From assembly GCA_958403905.1 (NCBI GenBank), contig CATXZD010000001.1, positions 62,001-126,000 of the forward strand: a stretch of DNA of 64,000 nucleotides, given 5' to 3'. Of the stretch, positions 7,802 to 15,987 are shown in pieces. The translations under genes and the position numbers were made by a program. The notes under the pieces are model-generated. The model did not search any database, had not been told where the DNA came from, and saw only the letters and a list, made by a program, of their open reading frames with translations. Source of the stretch: an uncultured Ruminococcus sp. GTDB taxonomy: Bacteria > Bacillota > Clostridia > Oscillospirales > Acutalibacteraceae. How positions within the stretch are numbered: the first letter of the stretch is position 1; each line of letters begins with the position of its first letter.

Positions 7802-8956
7802 ATGTTTAATATTTTGACATTAAATAAAATTTCAAGCGTCGGCACAAGCCGTCTTGGCGAGAATTACACCTACGGCGACGACGTTCAGAATCCCGATGCA
7901 GTGCTTGTAAGAAGTGCTTCAATGCACGAAATGGAGTTTGACAGCAACCTCCTTGCAATTGCAAGAGCAGGTGCAGGCACAAACAACATTCCCAAGGACA
8001 AATGTTCTGAGCAGGGCATTGTTGTTTTTAACACTCCCGGTGCTAACGCAAACGCAGTTAAGGAGCTTGTTTTAGCAGGTATGTTGCTCTCTTCAAGAAA
8101 GATTACAGAGGGTATCGACTGGGCTAAAACACTCAAAGGCAACGGCGACGCTGTCGGCAAAATGGTAGAAAAGGGCAAGAGTCAGTTTGTTGGTCCGGAA
8201 CTCAAGGGCAAAACTCTTGGTGTAATCGGTCTTGGCGCAATCGGTATTCTCGTTGCTAACTGTGCAGTTGCTCTCGGTATGAAAGTTGTCGGCTTTGACC
8301 CGTTTATGTCCGTTCCGAACGCTTTAAGACTTGACCCCGCTGTTAAGCTTATGAAGAGCAACGAGGAGGTTATGGTAAACTGTGATTACCTCACAATCCA
8401 TGTTCCTCTTACTGCCGATACAAAGGATCTTGTTGACGCTGATATGATTGCAAAAATGAAAGACGGCGTTCGCATTCTCAACTTCAGCCGTGACGGTCTT
8501 GTAAATTCAACAGCAGTTCTTGAAGCAATCAAGAGCGGCAAGGTTGCAAAGTATGTTACTGACTTTGGTACAGACGATATTCTCGGTGAAGAGAACGTAA
8601 TCTGTATGCCTCACCTTGGCGCATCAACTCCCGAAAGTGAAGAAAATTGCGCTGTTATGGCTTGCGACCAGGTTATGGAGTACCTCGAAAACGGTAACAT
8701 CATCAACTCTGTAAACTATCCTGCAATTTCACTTGCAAGAACAAGTGAAGGCGACACACGTTTCTGCGTAATGCACAAGAATGTTCCCGAGCTTCTCAAG
8801 AAAGTTCTTTCAGAGTTAAGCGGCAACGTTGAAAATATGCTTTCAAAGAGCAGAGGCGACTATGCTTACACAATTATTGACGTTGCAGGCGCGGACAAGG
8901 CTGACGCTGACAAGATTGCAGCTGTTGACGGCGTTATTAGAGTAAGAGCGCTTTAA
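7802..8956 (+). CDS. serA: D-3-phosphoglycerate dehydrogenase
   Basis: First step of serine synthesis: 3-phosphoglycerate to 3-phosphohydroxypyruvate with NAD. About 385 residues: catalytic halves, Rossmann domain with VIGLGAIG, and a C-terminal ACT domain (about the last 70 residues) that in this family senses serine. The catalytic Arg and His are seen in NFSRDGLV and CMPHLGAST. The large extra domain of the mycobacterial type is absent. TTG at 7793 and ATG at 7796 are too close to the AAAGGA site (7787-7792), so ATG 7802 with 9-bp spacing was chosen. A terminator follows. Confidence 0.95.
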   Translation: MFNILTLNKISSVGTSRLGENYTYGDDVQNPDAVLVRSASMHEMEFDSNLLAIARAGAGTNNIPKDKCSEQGIVVFNTPGANANAVKELVLAGMLLSSRKITEGIDWAKTLKGNGDAVGKMVEKGKSQFVGPELKGKTLGVIGLGAIGILVANCAVALGMKVVGFDPFMSVPNALRLDPAVKLMKSNEEVMVNCDYLTIHVPLTADTKDLVDADMIAKMKDGVRILNFSRDGLVNSTAVLEAIKSGKVAKYVTDFGTDDILGEENVICMPHLGASTPESEENCAVMACDQVMEYLENGNIINSVNYPAISLARTSEGDTRFCVMHKNVPELLKKVLSELSGNVENMLSKSRGDYAYTIIDVAGADKADADKIAAVDGVIRVRAL

Positions 8957-8981
8957 TATCCTTATTTATTGAACAATGTTT

Positions 8982-9015
8982 AAGGGACTGTCAAAAATGG
9001 CAGCCCCTTATTTTA
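8982..9015 (+). terminator. intrinsic terminator after serA
   Basis: AAGGGACTGTC / GGCAGCCCCTT with one mismatch and one G-T, 6-nt A-rich loop, then ATTTTACTTTT. Confidence 0.85.
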
Positions 9016-9070
9016 CTTTTGATTGAAATTTACATTATATAATGATACAATAGAGGAAAGTATTATAGAA

Positions 9071-9376
9071 GTGTTTGTTTTGGACTTTGAATACTCATTA
9101 TCCGACAAAATAAAAAATGAATTGATATTGCTTGCCCGAAAATATGATATTCTAAAGATTATTCTTTTTGGCTCAAGGGCACGTTGCGACAACAAGCCGA
9201 CCAGTGATATTGACCTTGCTGTAAGCGGCGGAGATGTCAAAAGATTTAAGTGCGATATTGATGATGAAATAGGAACGCTCCTGATGTTTGATATAGTAAA
9301 TCTTGATGAGCCTGTGCAGAGCGAGCTACTTGATTCAATTTGTAGCGAGGGGGTAATGATTTATAAAAAAGTTTGA
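9071..9376 (+). CDS. MNT-type nucleotidyltransferase antitoxin (MntA-like)
   Basis: About 101 residues with a minimal nucleotidyltransferase fold: LFGSRARCDNKPTSDIDLAV shows GSxR and the Asp-x-Asp metal pair. Proteins of this class pair with HEPN/HI0074-type partners; in characterised MntA-HepT systems the MNT protein AMPylates and neutralises the toxin. A GTG at 9071 after AGAGGAAAG was chosen; an upstream TTG at 9023 lies in the terminator tail and is unlikely. The usual Gly after GSxR is replaced (GSRARCD), which may weaken activity. The gene overlaps the start of a broken partner gene. Visibly more AT-rich than serA. Confidence 0.75.
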   Translation: MFVLDFEYSLSDKIKNELILLARKYDILKIILFGSRARCDNKPTSDIDLAVSGGDVKRFKCDIDDEIGTLLMFDIVNLDEPVQSELLDSICSEGVMIYKKV

Positions 9377-9751
9377 TAATTTTTGCAAATCACTTGAAAA
9401 TCTAAAAAAATACAAGCATACAGCGAACCTTTTGATACTGTAATTGAAACAGGAATGGTCGGCTTATTTGAGATTTGCTTTGAGCAGTCATGGAAAGCTA
9501 TGAAAGAAGTTCTTGAAGATCACGGCTATGACAGCAGTAAAACAGGATCGCCTAAAATGATAATCAAGCTCGCATACAGTTCTGGTATGATTGCTGACGA
9601 AGAGACTTGGTTAAAGGCTTTGTCAGCACGGAATGATGTTATTCATTCTTATAAAGAGGAAATTGCTTTAGCTATAATCAAGAGTACTCAAAGCAGTTTT
9701 ATCTCTATGTTTGAATCGTTAAGACAGGAAATTCAGGAAAACTGGTTGTAA
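9363..9751 (+). pseudogene. HepT-like / HI0074-family toxin gene, frameshifted and without a start codon
   Basis: The intact C-terminal part (from about 9416) reads AYSEPFDTVIETGM then a HI0074/NTase_sub_bind-like domain with FEQSWKAMKEVLE, GSPKMIIKLAY and RNDVIHSY, the HEPN-type RxxxxH. The expected N-terminus, KKFDNFCKSLENLKK, lies in a different frame at 9366-9410. The switch falls at a run of seven A's (9404-9410): one more A would restore a single frame reading NLKKIQAYSEPF. The codon where the start should be is ATA (9363), 10 bp after GAGGGGG. Both defects suggest a dead gene, although sequencing error at the A run or slippage could explain the frameshift alone. Confidence 0.7.
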
Positions 9752-9800
9752 GGGATAATTGAATTTTTTCGGCGAAATGGTGTGTTTGTGTAAAGAAATA

Positions 9801-9846
9801 AAAGTGCAGTATCATGAGGAGAACTCCATGATACTGCACTTTTTTG
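9801..9846 (+). terminator. long intrinsic terminator
   Basis: AAGTGCAGTATCATG / CATGATACTGCACTT, a perfect 15-bp stem with a 10-nt loop, then TTTTT. The rest of 9752-10040 is very AT-rich with no other recognised element. Confidence 0.9.
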
Positions 9847-10040
9847 CAGTGACTTATCTGTTTGAGCTTTGTAATTTATTTTGTCAAAAATATATAAAAC
9901 TATTGTTTTATATTGTTAAACTTAACAAAAAATTATAATAATATTTACAATAACAAAAATATATGATAATATTATTATAGAGGTGGTGCATTATCACTCT
10001 AAATTTTAAAAATATTTTTACAACCGAAAGAAGGATTTTT

Positions 10041-10889
10041 ATGAAAAAAATAATTTCAATTACATTGGCGGCAGTAATCGCTGCTTTTTCAGTTATACCT
10101 GTATTTGCTGAAAGCATTTCAACTCAGAAGTCTGAACTTGATTCCCTTGTAAGATATATGGAGCGTGTGTATGTTTATCGTTTTTACCAAATCCCTCTTC
10201 AAGTGCCAATGTATTCAGACGCATCTAATGAAAGGATGAAGTCTGCCATAGCAACTATAAGATCAGAGATGGATACGTATACAACTGATGAAGAATTTAA
10301 CGAGGCAACCAACTTACTTTATAGTTGTAAAAGTCAAATGTATGTTGATAGAGATGAACTTGAATTTATGTTAAATTTAATGAAAAATGATTATGAAGAT
10401 ACAGAATTCTATAATGACGTAACATCAGCCGAAATAAAAGATGTGTATGATAATGCAAAGAACGCATTTGAAAATGGAACGGAACAAGATATTCACATTG
10501 CATACATTGAAATGAGAAATGAACTTAATAAAATATGTTTGACTATAACTGTTCCCGGTGATGCCAACAATGATGGAGTATTTAATGTAAAAGATACTAC
10601 TTTAATTCAAAAATATTTAGTTGACAGTGAAAAACTTACATCGGCACAATGCTTTGCTGCAGGTATAAACAAAGAAAATAACAATATTATTCATGTTACA
10701 AACTTGCAAAAATCGCTTACAGATATTGAAAACGATGATTTAACTGCTACTGAATCTATAGCTAAAAATATGAATAAATTGGAAAATGATTATTATGTTT
10801 ACCCCATAGACATTGAATATTTTAGTCCAGTGTCGGAACATTTAAATGAGTTGTTTTTTATGAATAGATATTATAAAAATTATGTTTAA
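10041..10889 (+). CDS. secreted dockerin-domain protein, unknown N-terminal module
   Basis: 282 residues. Signal peptide at about 1-24 (KKIISITLAAVIAAFSVIPVFA). An alpha-helical, acidic region of about 145 residues follows. A type I dockerin begins at Gly173: first calcium loop GDANNDGVFNVKDTTLIQKYL is intact, but the second (INKENNNIIHVTNLQKSL) has lost the Asp residues that bind calcium. A 50-residue tail rich in Tyr/Asn/Glu follows the dockerin, which is unusual since dockerins are normally terminal. Such proteins attach to cohesins on a scaffold or cell surface. Strongly AT-rich. The protease gene follows 32 bp downstream, probably in the same operon. Confidence 0.75.
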   Translation: MKKIISITLAAVIAAFSVIPVFAESISTQKSELDSLVRYMERVYVYRFYQIPLQVPMYSDASNERMKSAIATIRSEMDTYTTDEEFNEATNLLYSCKSQMYVDRDELEFMLNLMKNDYEDTEFYNDVTSAEIKDVYDNAKNAFENGTEQDIHIAYIEMRNELNKICLTITVPGDANNDGVFNVKDTTLIQKYLVDSEKLTSAQCFAAGINKENNNIIHVTNLQKSLTDIENDDLTATESIAKNMNKLENDYYVYPIDIEYFSPVSEHLNELFFMNRYYKNYV

Positions 10890-10921
10890 TGATAAATAAC
10901 TTAACGGGAGAGTGTTTTTTA

Positions 10922-13195
10922 ATGAAAAATAATTTATTAAAAATACTATTATGTTTTTGCTTAGTAGTATTGCTCTCAACTAGTACGATTATTTCAATTA
11001 ATGCGTCAAACGTTGATTCAGAGAGTGAATTACAAAGTAGTATTTATGGCCTTGTTGATATGGGTTTTTCCCCACAAATACCAGAATTACCTGTAACAAC
11101 GGAAACTCCGGTTGCAATTCCTGAAAGATACGATCCGAGAGAGATAAATGGATTAACGCCGGTAAAAAATCAAGGTAATCTTGGTTTGTGTTGGTGCTTT
11201 GGCAGTACAGCTACATTTGAGAGTGCAGTATATAAATATACTGGGCTTAAAGAAAGCTATTCCGAAGAAGCTGTTAGATATATTGATAGCAATGAAATGA
11301 GTGGATTTTTAGGTAACAGTAATATTGGTTTATACGAAAGAAATTCGGAAGATGCAGCACATCACATAGTTTCTTTATCTTATTTGACTAATCGAAATAA
11401 TCCGTGCTACAGCAACATAAGTTGGATTTCACCCAATAGAACAAATCAAATTGCATATCAATCAATATCTTCTTTGAATACTGACAAATTATCATTGTTT
11501 GCAAATTCATATGCTGCTAACAATATTGCAGATGTCAAGTACATAAATTTTGATTTTAAAAATGTAAAAAAGAATATTTTAGAGCATGGAGGCGTAAATA
11601 TAGCTTTTTGTGCAAATGGTGATTATGTAAATTTAACAAATGGTTCTTTTAATAACTTAAAAATAGAAGGAGAATTAATTCATTCAATTGAAATAATTGG
11701 ATGGGATGACAATTATTCTAAGTTGAATTTTAGTAGTAATTGTATTCCTCAAAATGACGGAGCATTTCTTTTTAAGAATAGTTGGGGAACAGGTTGGGGA
11801 GAAGACGGTTATGGTTGGATATCTTATGAAGATGTTTCACTGAATTGTTATAATGATGCATATATCATTGATTCTGTTGACAAAGTATCGAAAAATGAGT
11901 ATATGTTATCGTATGATTATTTGCCACCGGTGGGTGAAATGAATATGCCACTTGGACAAAATGAAAATTCAGTTTGTATGGCAAATGTATATGATGTATC
12001 AACTCTTGCTAACAGTTATGGTTCAATTAACAAAATTACATTTTATACAAAATCAATAGGTGCTTTTTATAAAATCTATGTTGTCCCGTTAAATGGTGAT
12101 AACTATAGTATGCCGGATATGGATCAACTAGGTAATATACAAGCAATGGGTTCTGTGAGTTGCGAGGGATATATTACTGCAGATTTTAGTACTCCATATG
12201 TATTCAATGAAAATACGGACAAATTAGCTATAATAGTCAAATATACTGTTGATAGAGATGAAGTAAGTTCTATTAAATTAGCTAAAGAATCTTTTACTTC
12301 TGATTTTTACTTACCGATAGCCAATCCCAAAGAGAGCTATAGATATTCTGACGGAATATGGAGGGATATAACAAATGGAGAAATATCTAATATAGGAAAT
12401 TTCTGTATAAGACCAACGCTTGTTAGAAGAATGCCAATAACGCAGAATTCCACTCTATCAAGCAATAATCTTATATATTCAGGTTCTGATGTAACTGTAA
12501 ACCTAAATTTAAACGGAAATCTTTTATACAGGATAACCGAAAACGGAAACACAATATTATTTGAGGATAATCAGTTTACAAGAACCGAAGATTCTGTTAC
12601 ATTTAAGAACAGTTATTTAAGCAGTTTAGGTGTAAATCAATATAAGAACATCATATTTGAATTTACAGACGGTAATTCACAAACTTTAAGAATCACAAGA
12701 AAAAGTAATTTACCTCATGTTTCAATTGGCGGAAAATTTGCAGTCGGTCAAACTGTAAGAGCCGTGTTTGATGATACTGATGCAACATCCGGTATAGCAT
12801 ATCAGTGGCAGTCATCTCCTGATGGTACAACTTGGGCTGACATAACCAATGCGACGAGCAGTACCTATACAATTGATAATAGTAATCTTTTGAATTATTT
12901 AAGAGTTAAGATAAAATCACAGGGCAACTCTTCATATGTTTTCCCACAGGAAAAATTATCATCAGTAAGTACTAATAAGGTTGTAATGTATGGTGATGTA
13001 AATTTTGATGGAAGGATAAATGTAAACGACGCTACTCTAATTCAAAAATATGCAGCTGATTTAGTTAATTTTAATGCTGAACAGATGGTTGCTGCCGATG
13101 TTGACGGAGATGGTTGTATTAGTGTGAATGATGCGAATTTAATAAATAAATTTAGCATGGGATTAATAGAAGTTTTTCCTGTTGAAAACAGTTAA
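10922..13195 (+). CDS. secreted papain-family (C1A) cysteine protease with dockerin
   Basis: 757 residues. Signal peptide about 1-28; short propeptide; peptidase domain about 68-320 with catalytic Cys90 in QGNLGLCW, His254 in LIHSIEIIGW and Asn286 in KNSWGTGWGEDGYGW, so the triad is complete. Then a lectin-like module typical of bacterial C1A enzymes (about 325-510), a beta-sandwich X2-like module (about 510-600), an Ig-like module with YQWQSSPDGTTW (about 605-685), and a type I dockerin from Gly691 with two full calcium loops (DVNFDGRINVND, DVDGDGCISVND). The dockerin would dock the protease onto a cohesin scaffold. An ATG at 10889 lacks a ribosome site; 10922 has GGGAGAG 9 bp upstream. Confidence 0.9.
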   Translation: MKNNLLKILLCFCLVVLLSTSTIISINASNVDSESELQSSIYGLVDMGFSPQIPELPVTTETPVAIPERYDPREINGLTPVKNQGNLGLCWCFGSTATFESAVYKYTGLKESYSEEAVRYIDSNEMSGFLGNSNIGLYERNSEDAAHHIVSLSYLTNRNNPCYSNISWISPNRTNQIAYQSISSLNTDKLSLFANSYAANNIADVKYINFDFKNVKKNILEHGGVNIAFCANGDYVNLTNGSFNNLKIEGELIHSIEIIGWDDNYSKLNFSSNCIPQNDGAFLFKNSWGTGWGEDGYGWISYEDVSLNCYNDAYIIDSVDKVSKNEYMLSYDYLPPVGEMNMPLGQNENSVCMANVYDVSTLANSYGSINKITFYTKSIGAFYKIYVVPLNGDNYSMPDMDQLGNIQAMGSVSCEGYITADFSTPYVFNENTDKLAIIVKYTVDRDEVSSIKLAKESFTSDFYLPIANPKESYRYSDGIWRDITNGEISNIGNFCIRPTLVRRMPITQNSTLSSNNLIYSGSDVTVNLNLNGNLLYRITENGNTILFEDNQFTRTEDSVTFKNSYLSSLGVNQYKNIIFEFTDGNSQTLRITRKSNLPHVSIGGKFAVGQTVRAVFDDTDATSGIAYQWQSSPDGTTWADITNATSSTYTIDNSNLLNYLRVKIKSQGNSSYVFPQEKLSSVSTNKVVMYGDVNFDGRINVNDATLIQKYAADLVNFNAEQMVAADVDGDGCISVNDANLINKFSMGLIEVFPVENS

Positions 13196-13217
13196 AATAT
13201 TTTTTATCATTTAAAAT

Positions 13218-13270
13218 AAAACACCGTATATACGAAATTTTTTCCGATATGCGGTGTTTTATAATTTTTT
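13218..13270 (+). terminator. intrinsic terminator after dockerin protease (recurrent hairpin)
   Basis: AAACACCGTATAT / ATATGCGGTGTTT with a 15-nt loop, then ATAATTTTTT. The same hairpin, with a closely matching right arm CCGATATGCGGTGTTTTAT, recurs at 51370-51406. Confidence 0.85.
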
Positions 13271-13339
13271 AGAAAAACGATAATAAAGAAAAAGTATCTA
13301 TTTAATAATCTGATTTAAATTTGAATTAACTTTTATTCT

Positions 13340-13384
13340 TTAATAAAAGCGGTCGGGACAACGCTTTTTGCATTGCTCCGACCG
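13340..13384 (-). terminator. intrinsic terminator of nfnAB
   Basis: On the minus strand CGGTCGGAGCAATGC pairs with GCGTTGTCCCGACCG around an AAAAA loop, followed by CTTTTATTA. It ends the convergent nfn transcript. The remainder of 13196-13408 is AT-rich spacer. Confidence 0.85.
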
Positions 13385-13408
13385 TAATTAATTAAAATAA
13401 AATTTTAT

Positions 13409-14800
13409 TTATTTTTTATTCTGAATGTACTCGTCAATTGCGGCTGCGGCTGTTTTGCCTGCGCCCATTGCAAGGATTACGGTAGCGGCGCCTGTTACTG
13501 CGTCACCGCCTGCGTAAACGCCCTCGCGTGAGGTAAGACCGTTTTCGTCTGCGATAATGCCGCCCCACTTCTGAGTGTCAAGTCCCTTTGTTGTTGACTT
13601 GATGAGCGGGTTGGGCGATGTACCGATTGAGATGATAACTGCGTCAACGTCAAGCACAAATTCGCTGCCCTCAACAGGAACAGGTCTTCTTCTGCCGCTT
13701 GCGTCAGGTTCGCCAAGTTCCATCTTGATGCATTTCATACCCGTTACAAATTCGTCCTCGTTGCCGATGATTTCAACGGGATTGTTGAGAAGCTTGAAGA
13801 TGATTCCCTCTTCCTTAGCGTGTTCTACTTCTTCCTTACGTGCAGGAAGCTCTTCTTCACTTCTTCTGTATACAATGTAAACCTCGTCGGCACCCAGACG
13901 CTTTGCACAACGTGCTGCGTCCATAGCAACGTTACCGCCGCCGACTACTGCAACCTTTTTAGCGTGCATAATCGGTGTTGTCGGGTCATCCTTGTAAGCC
14001 TTCATAAGGTTTGTTCTTGTGAGAAATTCGTTAGCCGAGTAAACGCCGCAGAGGTTTTCACCGGGGATATTCATAAATCTGGGAAGTCCTGCGCCCGAGC
14101 CGATGAACACAGACTCAAAGCCGTATTCGTCCATAAGCTCGTCAATTGAGATTACTCTGCCGATTACCATATTTGTTTCTACCTTAACGCCGAGCTGTTT
14201 AAGAGTGTCAACCTCTTTTTGAACAATCGACTTGGGCAGTCTGAATTCGGGAATACCGTAAACAAGCACGCCGCCTGCAAGGTGAAGAGCCTCGAATACA
14301 GTTACGTCATAACCTTTCTTGGCAAGGTCGCCTGCGCAGGTAAGACCTGCGGGACCTGAACCGATAACGGCTACCTTGTGACCATTTGATTCGGGCTTTT
14401 TAACTACAGCGTCGGTCTGAGCATTGTGCCAGTCGGCAACAAAGCGCTCAAGTCTGCCGATACCTACCGGCTCGGTCTTAATGCCTCTTACGCACTTTGA
14501 CTCACACTGAGTTTCCTGAGGACAAACACGGCCGCATACAGCAGGAAGCGAGCTTGACTCGGAAATTACATCGTATGCTGCTGCAAAATTGCCGTTTGCA
14601 ACCTCCTTGATAAAGTCGGGAATTGCAATATGTACGGGGCAGCCTGAAACGCAGGGCTTTGTTTTGCAGTTGAGACAGCGCTGAGCTTCTTCTATGGCAA
14701 CCTCCTGAGTGTAGCCTGTTGCTACCTCAAGAAAGTTTTTGTTTCTTACATTGGGATCCTGGGTTGGCATTGGTGCCTTTTTGGGTGACATATTTGGCAT
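13409..14800 (-). CDS. nfnB: NfnB / GltD-like flavin oxidoreductase subunit
   Basis: 463 residues. Two ferredoxin-like [4Fe-4S] cysteine sets lie in the N-terminus (CLNCKTKPCVSGCP and CGRVCPQETQCESKC), then an FAD domain with VIGSGPAGLTCAGDLAKKGY and an NADPH domain with VVGGGNVAMDAARCAKR. This is the layout of the GltD family; because the adjacent gene is the NfnA type and no GltB large subunit is present, NfnB is preferred. NfnAB couples NADH and reduced ferredoxin to NADPH by electron bifurcation in anaerobes. The gene starts 2 bp after nfnA, with GGAGG inside the end of nfnA. Confidence 0.9.
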   Translation of the reverse strand: MPNMSPKKAPMPTQDPNVRNKNFLEVATGYTQEVAIEEAQRCLNCKTKPCVSGCPVHIAIPDFIKEVANGNFAAAYDVISESSSLPAVCGRVCPQETQCESKCVRGIKTEPVGIGRLERFVADWHNAQTDAVVKKPESNGHKVAVIGSGPAGLTCAGDLAKKGYDVTVFEALHLAGGVLVYGIPEFRLPKSIVQKEVDTLKQLGVKVETNMVIGRVISIDELMDEYGFESVFIGSGAGLPRFMNIPGENLCGVYSANEFLTRTNLMKAYKDDPTTPIMHAKKVAVVGGGNVAMDAARCAKRLGADEVYIVYRRSEEELPARKEEVEHAKEEGIIFKLLNNPVEIIGNEDEFVTGMKCIKMELGEPDASGRRRPVPVEGSEFVLDVDAVIISIGTSPNPLIKSTTKGLDTQKWGGIIADENGLTSREGVYAGGDAVTGAATVILAMGAGKTAAAAIDEYIQNKK

Positions 14801-14802
14801 AA

Positions 14803-15645
14803 TTACTCAACCTCCTTTTTGAAAAGATTGCAGGTTTCTTCATATGCGTGGCGCTCAAAGGGTTTGTACATTGAGCCGCGCTTCATAGCTTCGTCAAAGT
14901 CAACCTTGAAGCCGTCAAAGTCCGGGCCGTCAACACAGGCAAACTTTGTTTCTCCTCCGACTGTAAGACGACAGCCGCCGCACATACCTGTACCGTCAAT
15001 CATAATCGGATTCATTGAAACGGTTGTGGGAATATTGTGAGGCTTTGTAGTTTTAACAACAAACTTCATCATAATAAGCGGACCGATTGTAATAACGAGG
15101 TCGTAGTTTTCGCCGTCGTTAATGAGCTTTTCAAGCGGAGCGGTAACAACGCCCTTTTCGCCGTAGGAACCGTCATCGGTCATAAGAATAAACTTGTCGG
15201 AGCAAGCCTTGAATTCGTCCTCAAGAATAACGAGGTCTTTATTTCTGAATCCAACAATTGAGTGAACCTCACAGCCGAGCTCATGGAGCTTTTCGGCAAC
15301 AGGAAGTGCAATTGCACAGCCAACGCCGCCGCCGACTACGCAGACCTTTTTAAGACCGTCGGTGTGTGTAGGAACGCCGAGAGGACCTACAAAGTCGTGA
15401 ATACAGTCGCCCTCTTCAAGATGATTGAGCTTTTCGGTAGTTGCACCGACAATCTGGAATATGATTCTTACTGTTCCTGCCTCTCTGTCATAACCTGCAA
15501 CGGTAAGCGGAATACGCTCGCCGTTCTCATCAACTCTGAGAATGATAAATTGACCCGGCTCAGCTTTTTTGGCAATAAGCGGAGCGTCAATTTCCATTAA
15601 TGTAACAGTGGGGTTAAGAACTTTTTTCTTAACTATTTTGTACAT
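14803..15645 (-). CDS. nfnA: NfnA / PyrK-like ferredoxin-NADP reductase subunit
   Basis: 281 residues. FAD/NAD-binding reductase of the PyrK/HydG-like family: ERIPLTVAG flavin block, VVGGGVGCAIALPVAEKL nucleotide-binding block, and a C-terminal [2Fe-2S] cluster site MCGGCRLTVGG...FACVDGP. Forms the electron-bifurcating transhydrogenase with NfnB. Without the neighbour it could be mistaken for the dihydroorotate dehydrogenase electron-transfer subunit, but pyrD is not adjacent. The reading frame extends upstream to 15735; the start at 15645 was chosen because AAAGGA lies 9 bp before it. Confidence 0.9.
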   Translation of the reverse strand: MYKIVKKKVLNPTVTLMEIDAPLIAKKAEPGQFIILRVDENGERIPLTVAGYDREAGTVRIIFQIVGATTEKLNHLEEGDCIHDFVGPLGVPTHTDGLKKVCVVGGGVGCAIALPVAEKLHELGCEVHSIVGFRNKDLVILEDEFKACSDKFILMTDDGSYGEKGVVTAPLEKLINDGENYDLVITIGPLIMMKFVVKTTKPHNIPTTVSMNPIMIDGTGMCGGCRLTVGGETKFACVDGPDFDGFKVDFDEAMKRGSMYKPFERHAYEETCNLFKKEVE

Positions 15646-15716
15646 TTTCTCAATTCCTTTCATATTCATATAAGAATTTACAAAAAACAATTTAGGTGCG
15701 TAACTTTGCCTTATCA

Positions 15717-15745
15717 ATATTAGCATAATAATCATTGATTTTCAA
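15717..15745 (-). promoter_or_regulatory. sigma-A promoter of nfnAB
   Basis: Minus strand TTGAAA (15740-15745), 17-bp spacer, TAATAT (15717-15722). Confidence 0.75.
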
Positions 15746-15936
15746 GGAACTTTCTCATATTTTTTCACATATACGATATAAAAAATAATGGGAAATTTTA
15801 ATTTATGGGGATTGCTGAAATGAGAGAGCAAAAAACGGTTCTGAAAAGTGCTGTTTATAAATATCACATAATAATAAAAATACAATTTTTCGGAATAATA
15901 AAACACTGTTTGCAGAAAATAATAGAGATTTATAAA

Positions 15937-15959
15937 TTCCGCATAAATCTATTGCGGAA
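15937..15959. promoter_or_regulatory. inverted repeat upstream of lactate dehydrogenase gene
   Basis: TTCCGCA (15937-15943) and TGCGGAA (15953-15959) separated by 9 bp, 29 bp before the start codon. It could be an mRNA hairpin or an operator. It does not resemble a Rex box. No confident promoter was found between 15746 and 15987. Confidence 0.4.
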
Positions 15960-15987
15960 AATGTTAATAACCGAAAGGAAGATATTT

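Noticed and set aside
14803..15645. dihydroorotate dehydrogenase electron-transfer subunit (pyrK)
   Set aside because: The protein family overlaps, but pairing with a GltD-like partner and no adjacent pyrD make NfnA the better call.
15937..15959. Rex redox operator before ldh
   Set aside because: The inverted repeat TTCCGCA/TGCGGAA does not match the TTGTTAA-N4-TTAACAA form.
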